Below are positions 22,610 to 31,203 of a DNA stretch of 64,000 nucleotides, one piece after another (position 1 is the stretch's first letter; each line of letters opens with the position of its first letter). Source of the DNA: Oscheius onirici. Lineage: Eukaryota; Nematoda; Chromadorea; Rhabditida; Rhabditidae. A program made the position numbers and the translations under genes. Under the pieces are notes generated by a model. It saw only the letters and a program-made list of their open reading frames with translations. It had not been told where the DNA came from and made no database searches. The stretch is from NCBI GenBank assembly GCA_932521025.1, contig OW051472.1, positions 1,674,001 to 1,738,000 on the forward strand, read 5' to 3'.

Positions 22610-23209
22610 TCAAAGAAAAAGTGAATTACCTTGTGCAATCCTCAAAACGAATGGTATAGCGCCAAGTTTAGCTTTGAATTCTTCGGCTACACGCTTGGCG
22701 ACGGACATAGCGGCAACTCTTCGGGGCTGTGTGCATCCGACTTTTCCGCGTCTAGCTAATCCGGCCTCGGCGGCATACTGTGTCATTTGTGTCGTCTTTC
22801 CCGAACCCGTCTCTCCAATGACAACGAGAATCTGAGTGTCGGTCATGGCTTGGATTAGAGCCTTCTTCAGGTTGTATATTGGCAGCGACTCTCGCTGTTC
22901 CCGTATGCTCATGTTCGTTCTCTTGCCGTAGGTGACAGTTCCGCCCTGCGTCACATGTTTCATCAATTCTGGCATGTCTTTTTTCCGATTGAAGATACGC
23001 TCTTCTTCGCGCGTCTTTGGAGTTTCCGTCTGCATCGGATCCAGATGTCTCGAGGCACCGCCGAATCCAGACTGATCTGATTCCGTTTGACGACATGAAG
23101 CAAGAGTATGGTGAACCGTACGAGATCGAGATGAGATCGAAGAAGATGGAATGATTCGTCTAGATTGGAATGTTCCCGATGGCACGGAGTGCGATGCTTT
23201 CTTCCTCAA
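22610..23209 (-). pseudogene. truncated DHX8/PRP22-type DEAH helicase fragment
   Basis: Translation on the minus strand matches the start of the DEAH helicase core of DHX8/PRP22 (nematode MOG-5), a spliceosome-release helicase. The sequence [18 protein letters not shown] is followed by [14 protein letters not shown] (motif I), [20 protein letters not shown] (motif Ia), then KLG. At the point where the family has a [16 protein letters not shown] sequence, the bases for YTIRFEDC are present but in another frame, so a small deletion has shifted the frame near 22660. A donor-like GTAATT follows, and no DEAH box or later motif lies downstream. It is a dead 5' fragment of a duplicated gene, wedged between the GTPase and kinase genes. 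Confidence 0.75.
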
Positions 23210-23791
23210 CTATACTTTTCTCACTCTCAGTCGACCCAAATCTTTTTCGATCGCCTCATCAGATACTTATGCTCTCATCAAGGTAATATTTTGTGTTCTA
23301 CGAGAAAAAACACGTTTAGATGCTTTCGGAACATACTCTCGACCTCCGAGCCTTTTGTATGCTAGCCGGATTTTGTGATAAAGTTTCTCTAACTGTATTC
23401 TTGTTTTAGCTGATCAACCATTGAAAGAAAAATATCTGATGTTGATTTTTTCGATGATCGCTTCGGAGGGCTTTTCCCCGCCAACTCTGGGATGGCTGAG
23501 GTGCCCGATTAGAGTCTCTCTACAAAAAAACTATTCTGTCTGGATCTTCTGCTATAGCTGCCAAAGAAACTGAAACTGAGTTTTGCACGCAAACACGGAC
23601 ACCATGGTAGCAATTTTTCAGTGGGTCCCATGAATATTCAAAAAAGGTTCTACAATTACACTTGTTAAAGAAAACTTTGTATATTTCGAAAACTAAAAAA
23701 CTTTATTTTGTTTTCCTTTAAAAAGCTTTGTTAACAAGACAATTAGTTAGTTCTAGTAGAAGTTATTTGACCCCTGCTCACCGACTAGCCG
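23210..23791. other. intergenic; nothing recognised
   Basis: AT-rich spacer between the helicase fragment and the kinase start. It contains AAAGAAAACTTTGTATA / AAACTTTATTTTG blocks but no recognisable gene or strong repeat. It presumably includes the kinase promoter. Confidence 0.4.
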
Positions 23792-25152
23792 ATGCCGAAG
23801 AGCAAGAAACAGGTATGTTCTACCAGGTTTATTCTCTACCCGACTACTTTCAGTCAAAACGCTCGGAATCGAACTCAACTCCACAGAGCCGACGGACGTC
23901 CTCCCGTTCCCATCTGGCGAGGTCCAAGTCGGAGGATCAGCTGAAGCGACGCTCGTCCACGACGGCTCAAAAAGACCACGCACGACTCATCCCACGACCG
24001 AAGGAAATGACCAGAGGCGAGACACTCTTCGACGCTGGCGAAACTTTCCGCAGTCGCTGGTTCATCAAAGGACTGATTGGACAAGGCGGCTACGGGGAAA
24101 TCTACCTCGCTTTGGACATGCGGGAGACGATCCAGGTAGCCATCAAGACGGAGAACAGAATCCGTCGTGGGAAAACCTCGAAGCGGATGATTCTGGAACA
24201 GCGAGTACTTCTTCATTTGCAAGGCAAGCCACACGTGCCGCGGACTCTGGCCTCGGGACACGACGATCGAATCAACTTTATCGTCATGGAGCTGCTGAGT
24301 GTCAATGTCGGCGAACTGAAGAAACAGGCACCCTACAAGAGGCTGGGTCACTCGACTGTCGGACGAATCTTGATGCAGGGAATCGCTGCTCTGAGGGAGA
24401 TGTAAGTCTTCCTTTCCTCCCAGTTATTCTGTATTTTCTTCGGTCTTTTATCGGAGTCTCTGTTGCCGTGGCTCCAGTCATTTGTACATCTGCTTCTCTT
24501 TAACTTTGATTCCTACATCTTAGCGTCTTGCCCTAGCCGATGTTCCAGTTCTTCAATAGAAACAAACCTTTTCAGTCACAACGCAAGCTATCTTCATCGC
24601 GACCTGAAGCCGGCCAACAGGTGTTTCGGCATCACGAGCCAGACTCGCCACTTTCTGATGCTCGTCGACTTTGGCCTCGTTCGTCGTTTTCGCAACGCTG
24701 ACGGGACACTTCGCAAGCCGAGAACAAAAGCCGACTTTCGTGGGACTTCTCGCTACGTGTCGTGTCGAGTTCACGAACGACTGGAACAGTGCCCGATCGA
24801 CGATCTAGTCTCACTCACCTACTCGGGAATCGAACTCCTGATGGGTAATCTGCCCTGGAAGCTGATCAGCAAGTACGAGATTGTGAGAGTCTCCAAAGAG
24901 GAACTGAGGGACAATGCCGACGAAGAATTCTCCTTCCTAGCCATGGGACCGCCAGCCTTCCAGCAAATCTGCCAGGTTCTCTTGAATCTGGAGCCGACGG
25001 ATCGACCCAACTACACGGAACTGCAGTCTCTGCTGACGGAGATGATTGGCGACAAGGGACTGAACGATCCGTACGACTGGGAGAACGACTACAAAGAGAC
25101 ACTCGAAACCACGACGACCTCCACGGACAGCGTTTTCGACGAGAAGAAGTAG
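23792..25152 (+). CDS. CK1/TTBK-like protein kinase
   Basis: Three exons, 23792-23812, 23854-24401 and 24576-25152, give 381 residues. The first exon encodes only MPKSKKQ; the 41-nt intron after it explains why the open frame appears to extend upstream. Residues 8-75 are Ser/Arg-rich and basic. The kinase domain runs from ~80 to ~345. It has a glycine loop GQGGYGEIY, VAIKTE (ATP Lys), IVMELL, YLHRDLKPAN (catalytic loop), LVDFGLVRRF (DFG) and GTSRYVS, which replaces the GT.RYAS of classical CK1/TTBK. This last motif and the absence of an APE motif place it in the CK1 superfamily, greatly expanded in nematodes where many members are germline-expressed. All catalytic residues are present, so it is probably active Ser/Thr kinase. 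The substrate is unknown. Confidence 0.88.
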
Positions 25153-25323
25153 GTCATCGTGAGAATACTTCGTCAACACATAAATCTGCTTAACATTCCC
25201 TGTTCTTTCATATGCTCCTCTTGTTTTTAGCTTCAAAGATAGAAAGATAGCAAAACATGATTCACCAAAAGAATTTGAACTGTTAACTCGTATGTACAGA
25301 CACGCAGTAGTCGTTCCCGTTTT

Positions 25324-25517
25324 CACTGAAAATTCAAAGCCCGCTTCGTCTTGGACACGTACTCTTCGGCCAGCACATTGAAAAAATTGGGACAAGTGCC
25401 TGGAGGAAAGGTTAGTTTCCACTTTTGATGATACTTACCCTGGTATTTCAGATGCACCGCGGCTGTCGCCGCTCTGGTGCCTGCGGCGCTCAGAAGTACG
25501 AAATAAATTCTATCCAA
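25324..25517 (-). CDS. possible small two-exon gene, function unknown
   Basis: On the minus strand an exon ending at a GTAAGT donor (to 25439) joins across a 39-nt intron (25438-25400) ending TTTCCTCCAG to an exon 25399-25324. Joining is in phase and gives about 53 residues ending AEEYVSKTKRALNFQ. The only support is canonical splice signals, the 39-nt intron length seen elsewhere in the window, and sensible codon use. I recognise no family. It could instead be the 3' end of a decayed gene. Confidence 0.35.
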
Positions 25518-25555
25518 GTTCTAAATTCCCATCTAATCTTTTGACAAAACGAAAG

Positions 25556-25684
25556 TTCGAACCTTGGATTTGGAAAGGACCAATCTGGCATCAGGGATCA
25601 AGGATGAACGAGGTTTTCTTGTCACTTCTAGTTTATCCTTGATCCCTCATGCCAGATTGGTCCTTTCCAAATCCAAGGTTCGAA
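25556..25684. repeat. near-perfect ~48-bp-arm hairpin
   Basis: TTCGAACCTTGGATTTGGAA... at 25556-25604 is matched by its reverse complement at about 25636-25684, with a loop of about 31 bp. Only a mismatch or two is visible, so the inversion is recent. The right arm lies inside reverse-transcriptase-like coding sequence, so the left arm is an inverted copy of part of it. Confidence 0.85.
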
Positions 25685-25930
25685 TTTTCAACCTATTCCG
25701 ATCCATCAAAACATCCGACGTCCAAATCTGGACAAGAGTTTACAAAACCTTTGTTCGGCCTATCCTAGAATTCGGCCAGACTCAACGGAGATCCCCAAAT
25801 CGATAAAATCTTAGAAAGTGGCCAAAATGATTTTACTCGCAAGCTCATCTTCCGCCTGGGTCGATTTTCATACCTAGATATTCCGCGCTTCCCAACTCTA
25901 ACCGTATCTCAGAGGGGGTATCTTTTAGAA
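25630..25930 (+). mobile_element. non-LTR retrotransposon reverse-transcriptase remnant
   Basis: The frame at 25600-25800 gives VTSSLSLIPHARLVLSKSK then RIFNLFRSIKTSDVQIW and YKTFVRPILEFG. This is the C-terminal pattern of CR1/RTE/Jockey-type reverse transcriptases. After a frameshift near 25770, the reading continues as QNDFTRKLIFRLGRFSYLD. Upstream catalytic motifs are absent, so this is a dead 3' remnant. Confidence 0.7.
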
Positions 25931-26630
25931 TTTTGATTTTCGACCCGAATCACACCTCTACGCCCTGCATTTTTGGACAGAAATTTTTTCTTTGGTGTAT
26001 TGATAAGGGTCGGGAGGCCACACGACCCGGGTTCGATCCCGCCCTTCTGGAGACATTTTTTCCAAATTGTTTTGAGTAGAAATTGACTTTCGAAACGCTC
26101 TGGGAACTTTTTGTGATCGTATTCGATCATTCCCCGCCATTAGGCAAAGGCGCAAAGTTGTTGTTCTGAGTTTACTTCTGGTTCATAGGACAAAGCCAGA
26201 TACTTCAAGAAAAAAGGGAGTATGGACGTTTTCTGCCTTTATCCTGGTCTCGTAAAATGGCTAATGGTATGCTTAGATTTGCTGAAATCCTAGGTATAGG
26301 CTTCCCCGATTCTAATGAAGTAAATCTCGAAAGGTGGTGGGAAATATCGTAACAAAGAACCAAAATACCAAAAGCTTGATTGTAAGGGATTGTGAGACGT
26401 GTAAGGCATGACCTCTAACCAATGCAAACTCGATCCATTCTTGGAGTAGCTCGACATCAGTACGTTAAAGTTCTGATAGATCTGGTGTTTGTACAAAAAA
26501 ATGAGCCGGACTGTACCGAAAAAGACGGTTCACACTTTTCGTTAGTGTATTCTAAGAATTTTGACAAAAAGAGAACAATCTGGATCTGTGAAAAAATGGA
26601 TTTTTTAAAGAGAAAGAGATTTGTCCCTGT
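25931..26630. other. intergenic with tRNA-like T-arm and degenerate coding-like sequence
   Basis: Near 26000-26050 a stem GGGTCG...CGACCC is followed by a T-arm-like CCGGGTTCGATCCCG, which resembles the 3' half of a tRNA or a SINE B-box. The anticodon-like loop is too long (10 nt) for a functional tRNA. Around 26180-26340 short open pieces look protein-like but are broken. No gene is called. Confidence 0.4.
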
Positions 26631-26868
26631 TTTACTGAATTCAACCGAACAAAAAGAGAACAATACTTTTGTTTGAACTACACAACTGGACAAAAAGAGA
26701 ACAATAGCTCTTACAAAAGTCAAATCCTCGTCTTTTCTCATAGGATCACTCTTTTATCGTCTGCTCCAGAAACGTTTCAATAGAAGTGAGGAAAGAGTGC
26801 TGTCGAGTTAGGGACAAGAGTTGGAAAAGACGTTTTTCATTGGGAGAGAATCCCGTTGTTTTTCTCCG
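26631..26868 (+). repeat. flank block X, copy 1 (identical to 30369-30611)
   Basis: About 240 bp running from TTTACTGAATTCAACCGAAC to CGTTGTTTTTCTCCGGTTT is repeated at 30369-30611 in the same orientation with no difference that I could see. It flanks the left side of the C-type lectin cluster. Internally it carries GGACAAAAAGAGAACAAT twice. Confidence 0.9.
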
Positions 26869-27029
26869 GTTTTTTCTTCTACTCGTTGTCTCAGATATCA
26901 ACTAGATCCCTTTCCTACCAATGTGATAAAAACATTGGGAAACATAGAACTCATTGTTCTCCTGTTCTTTTGAGAAGAGCAGTAGTGAGAATAAAAAAGG
27001 CAAGTAAGAGCAAAAAAAAATCTTTACTA

Positions 27030-28077
27030 TCAAGGTAACGAAGGCTTCTTGCAGACGAAAGCTCGAAAAGTTAATATTGAGGTAGGATAGTTGTCGAACT
27101 TGTATCGTAAACCACTGCCCAACGAGTACTCATCAACAAAAAGCTAAAGAACAAGAAGTACAGCAGTCTTTTGATCTTACATATCCGTAGTTGGAACCTG
27201 CAAATGGGGACCCATCCGGCGCCCAAACTTGAAAGTCGAATGGAGTGCCGTCGGTCCAAGTCCATACATTATTCACCTTCAGGAGACCTATTAGCACTTG
27301 ATCCGGCCAATTCAGATTCATTCCAGTAGCGGAGAGCTCGCTGACAAAATAAAGCTCCTCTGGACTGTGAATCGAGGTCAAATGACCTCCGGATCCTTCA
27401 ACGCAGATCGCTTCGGCGCTTGAATGAGTAGCACGACTATCAGAAAATGTTCTATAGCACGAATTTGTTTGATTGAAATAGGTCCAGCCAGTCTCACAAA
27501 GAGCTGTAAAAGGACTGATTTCAGAAGTATGGGAATTTACCATGCCGCGTAATTGGTTGAACAGGCAGAGAATCGGTCATACAGATGTAAGGTAGTTTTG
27601 CAGAGCAATTAGGATTACTGAAAGAAATGAACGTTTGCATGTCTCTCTGTTCATATACCTCCACTGGTTCGTTCCTCCCTGAATTGCAGCACATTGTCCG
27701 CCTTGAGATTGCCCTTGCTGCCAGTTATTATAGACGTGTGGTGTTCCATCAATCCATGTCCAGTCGCTGGCCGTCTGCATCAAACTGTTCAATCCAATGT
27801 AGTGAGACTTCTCAGAGCCCAAGAGGCTACCAATGAAAGAGTTGACGTAGCCATTTTGTATCGAAGCTAATGTGCCTCCGTCTCTAGTGCACAAAACACT
27901 CGCTCCGAAGTAGTTTTGAATATCCGTCGAGACTTTGAAGCATCTAGAACTAGGAGTCTACGAGCTAATCATACTTACTTGTTACTCTGGGGATGGAAAT
28001 AGTATCCAGACTGACATTGTTGTTGAGACAAGATTGTGTAAACGGTCACAGAGAGAAAGATGCAAAGTTTCAACATG
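27030..28077 (-). pseudogene. twin-domain C-type lectin copy with one-base frameshift
   Basis: Five exons mirror the intact plus-strand paralogue: 28077-27979, 27943-27659, 27617-27541, 27503-27181 and 27143-27030. Exons 2-5 are open and in phase and encode two C-type lectin-like domains (WTWIDGTP, GQCAAIQGG, LCETGWTYFNQ, GGHLTSIHSPEE, WTWTDGTPFDF, AFVCKK). Exon 1 has one extra base compared with the paralogue (CAACAAACAATG against CAAGAACAATG), which shifts the frame just after the signal peptide and leads to a stop. Everything else is intact, so this is either a very young pseudogene, a sequencing or assembly error, or an allele. Exons 4 and 5 have the same lengths (323 and 114 nt) as in the paralogue. 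Confidence 0.8.
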
Positions 28078-28329
28078 GCCGAGTGAAACCTTTGGGGATG
28101 GCACTGCTTATCGCAGAAGGTTTATTAGACTGTCGCAAACTCTATAACTGACTGTACGTTTTCGGCCAGAACATGAAAAGAGCCGCAAACGTTATTTGGT
28201 AGTAGATAAGGCGGCAAAGTTTCCCCAAAAAAGCCCAATTTCTCTCCATTTCTTTGTTGGTTCTCTATGAAGAAATATGATTGTGTCCAGAGAAAATTAC
28301 TAACGGAGATAATATTTATTATCAAAACA

Positions 28330-28918
28330 GATAACTTGCAGACGAAAGCACACAAAGTTGAAGTCGACGCTAGATAGGTTTCGAACTTGAAGCGGTAGCC
28401 ACTGCCATTAGCATGAGTCGTAGGACTTCCAGTGAACATTCTATAGCACGAGTTTGTTTGACTGAAATAGGTCCAGCCAGTCTCACAGAGAGCTGAAAAG
28501 GGCTGATTTCAGAATTAGGGGCACCTCACCGTGTCGTGGACAGGACAACTGGACAGGCTGAGAAACTGGTTCAGGTCTACAAAAGCTTGGGAGCTTCGTT
28601 GAACAGTCTGGATTTCTGAAAAGCATTAGATAGTATGAATTTTACTCTATGCCTGTTCTCTATGACAACTTACATCTAGAGATTTGTTCCTCCCTGAATT
28701 ACAGCACACTGACCACCTTGTGACTGTGCCCAGTTACTGTAAGCAGAAGGTGTTCCGTCGACCCAGGCCCAGGTATTCTTACTTGTTTGTCTGAGGAGCA
28801 GGACTATATCCAGTCTGACATTGTTGAGCAAAAGCTGTGGGAAGAGTTATGAAAAGGAGGATCCAGAGCAAACTATAGTGGGAACAAACAGAACGAGTAA
28901 CACCAAAAGTTTGATCAT
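28330..28918 (-). pseudogene. deleted C-type lectin copy
   Basis: A signal-peptide-like exon starts at 28918 (MIKLLVLLVLFVPTIV) but is followed by frame breaks. Exon 1 is fused directly to the end of the first lectin domain (TWAWVDGTPS...GQCAVIQGG at about 28800-28680). The linker exon (28615-28535) is present. The second domain has lost most of its middle: its start CETGWTYFSQTNSCYR is joined to FKFETY...FVCK. It clearly descends from the same ancestor as its neighbours. Confidence 0.75.
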
Positions 28919-29087
28919 AATGGGGACGAAACCCTGGAAAAACGTCAGCTTTAGGGCGAGGTAACTGTCTTATCTTTTGGCCAATTTCTCCTCCAAGCGG
29001 ATTAATTCACAGGTTATCAAAGAAACACAGTCAGTTTAGTAAACATTTTCCGATAAGACGAGCCATTTTCGAGGTTTCGTCTCAGGA
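28919..29087. promoter_or_regulatory. short divergent intergenic region of the lectin cluster
   Basis: Only about 170 bp separate the minus-strand decayed copy from the intact plus-strand gene, so the plus-strand promoter must lie here or within the dead copy. I see no diagnostic element. Confidence 0.3.
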
Positions 29088-30125
29088 ATGCTAAAATTTT
29101 GGACCTTTCTTTTCATAGCTGTTCACACTGTCTCTTCTCAAGAACAATGCCAGTCTGGATATATTCTTAATAATAACAAGTACCTACATTTCTTTGAGCC
29201 TTACCAATTCATAGGTGCTTCAAAATCTCAACGGACACTCAAAACTATGTCGGAGCAATCGTGTCCTGCAACAGAGATGGAGGCTTCTTGGCTACTATAG
29301 AAAACGGCTATGTAAACTCTTTTGTTGGAGGCCTTTTGAATACTGAAAAGTCATACTACATCGGATTCAACAGTTTGATGCAGACTAATGTATGGACATG
29401 GGTCGATGGATCCCCCTATGGTTATAGTAATTGGACACCGGGACAGCCTCAAAGCGGACAGTGCGCTGCAATTCAAAGAGGAACAAATCTTTGGGGGTAG
29501 GTTGGAATAAGAGAAAGGTTTATATTTCTTCCAGAAACCCAGCCTGTTCCACAATCTTACCCTACATTTGCATGACAAACCCAGTTTCTCAACCTGTTCA
29601 ACCAACTCCTCGGCACGGTAAGATGAATATGCATCCTATGATAGTTTACAGCTCTCTGTGAGACTGGCTGGACCTATTTCAACAAAACCAATTCGTGCTA
29701 TAGAACATTTTCCGATAGTCGTGCTACTCACGCAGGCGCTGAAGCGACCTGCATTGAAGGATCTGGAGGTCATTTGACCTCGATTCACAGTCCCGAAGAG
29801 ATCTACTTCGTCAGTGAGCTCTCAGCTACAGGACTGCCTATGGATTGGCCGAACCAAGTGCTGACAGGACTCCTAAGAGTGAACAATATATGGACTTGGA
29901 CCGACGGCACTCCATTCGACTTTCAAGTTTGGACGCCGGATGGGTCCCCATGGGCAGGTAACAACTACGGATATGTAAGATGAAAAGACTACTGTACTTC
30001 TTGTTCTTTAGCTTTTTGTTGATGAGTACACTGGTGGCAGTGGTTTTCGATACAAGTTCGACAACTATCCTACCTCAACATTAACTTTTCGAGCTTTCGT
30101 CTGCAAGAAGCCTTCGTTACCTTGA
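29088..30125 (+). CDS. secreted protein with two C-type lectin-like domains
   Basis: Exons 29088-29179, 29215-29496, 29535-29617, 29652-29974 and 30012-30125 join in phase to 297 residues. A signal peptide (MLKFWTFLFIAVHTVSS) is followed by CTLD1 (~22-145) and CTLD2 (~160-297). CTLD1 shows SCNRDGGFLATI, YYIGFNSL, WTWVDGSPYGYSNW and GQCAAI. CTLD2 shows LCETGWTYFNKTNSCYR, GGHLTSIHSPEE, WTWTDGTPFDFQVW and AFVCKK. Neither domain has the EPN or QPD plus WND residues of classic calcium-dependent sugar binding, so ligand binding is open. Such CLEC proteins are large nematode families, often induced by infection. The four introns are 34-38 nt. It is the only intact member of the local cluster. Confidence 0.88.
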
Positions 30126-30210
30126 TAGTAAAGATTTTTTTTTGCTCTTACTTGCCTTTTTATTCTCACTACTACTCTTCTCAAAAGAACAGGAGAACAA
30201 TCAGTTCTCG
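30060..30210 (+). repeat. lectin 3' flank, inverted copy of 26935-27070
   Basis: The 3' end of the intact lectin gene and its downstream flank (GATAGTAAAGATTTTTTTTT, CTTACTTGCCTTTTTATTC, CTTCTCAAAAGAACAGGAG) match in reverse complement the flank of the frameshifted minus-strand lectin at 26935-27070. The inverted duplication therefore includes non-coding DNA. Confidence 0.85.
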
Positions 30211-30368
30211 GTATTTATTCTCATATCCTCTCTCTCAGCTTGAAACAGCAACTGAACACAAAAATCTTGGTCATGGCAGAGAAAGGCTTCTTGCAGACGA
30301 AAGCTCTAAAAGCCGTTGTCGAGTCAGGATAAGTGCTGATTCTGTGCCAATATTTAGTATCTTGATCA

Positions 30369-30611
30369 GTTTACTGAATTCAACCGAACAAAAAGAGAAC
30401 AATACTTTTGTTTGAACTACACAACTGGACAAAAAGAGAACAATAGCTCTTACAAAAGTCAAATCCTCGTCTTTTCTCATAGGATCACTCTTTTATCGTC
30501 TGCTCCAGAAACGTTTCAATAGAAGTGAGGAAAGAGTGCTGTCGAGTTAGGGACAAGAGTTGGAAAAGACGTTTTTCATTGGGAGAGAATCCCGTTGTTT
30601 TTCTCCGGTTT
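30369..30611 (+). repeat. flank block X, copy 2
   Basis: Direct copy of 26631-26868, apparently identical over about 240 bp. At 30611 it changes abruptly into the middle of a C-type lectin exon, which marks a recombination junction. Confidence 0.9.
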
Positions 30612-30906
30612 CTTCTCAAAGCGGACAGTGCGCTGGAATTCGAGGAAATAATTATCTCTGGATGTGAGTCGGGAAGAGTTAGACAGAAAGATACTTTTAT
30701 TTCTTTCAGCCAACCATACTATGCAGCAAAGCTCCCATACATTTGTAGTGCTGAACCAGTTTCTCAGCCATGCCCACGACACGGTAAATTGCCCCTAGTT
30801 ATGAAATCAGCCTTTTTTCAGCTCTTTGCGAGACTGGCTGGACCTATTTCAACAAAACCAATTCGTGCTATAGAACATTTTCTGATAGTCGTGCTACTCA
30901 CGCAGG
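30611..30906 (+). pseudogene. C-type lectin gene fragment
   Basis: It starts mid-exon (SQSGQCAGIRGNNYLW), continues through a linker exon (CCAACCATACTATGC.., AKLPYICSAEPVSQP) and the first ~85 nt of the second-domain exon (LCETGWTYFNKTNSCYRTF), then stops being lectin-like at a GCAGGTGCC that resembles a donor. The last exon piece is nearly identical to the intact gene at 29652-29740. It is truncated at both ends. Confidence 0.8.
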
Positions 30907-31203
30907 TGCCCTGATATTATAATATTTTTTCATGTATTGATTTTTTGTCTGTCTCTATTACATTCTTCTGTTTTTCTGTTCTATTACATGATTTCTCTGT
31001 GATTCTCTATTACAATCGTTCACAAGATCACTTTATTTTTGCACAAAACTAGGCGATATTTCTAGCAAACCGTATCGCGACGAAAATCCAGAAAAACCGT
31101 AGTAGGAGAAAGAAATAGAAAACACCTGAAGAAACGATGAATACTTGTCCTAGTCCGTGGCGATACGGAATTCGATCTAAAATTGCAATAAAATAATCTT
31201 TTT
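30907..31203. other. spacer between lectin cluster and large minus-strand gene
   Basis: About 300 bp, with CTGTTTTTCTGTTCTATTACA-like repeats near 30950-31020. Nothing else recognised. It must contain the 3' UTR of the large minus-strand gene. Confidence 0.4.

Noticed and set aside
23728-23853. Extended N-terminus of the kinase by reading straight through from 23728
   Set aside because: The segment 23813-23853 has a GTATG donor and CTTTCAG acceptor and joins MPKSKKQ in frame; the upstream frame has no proper ATG.
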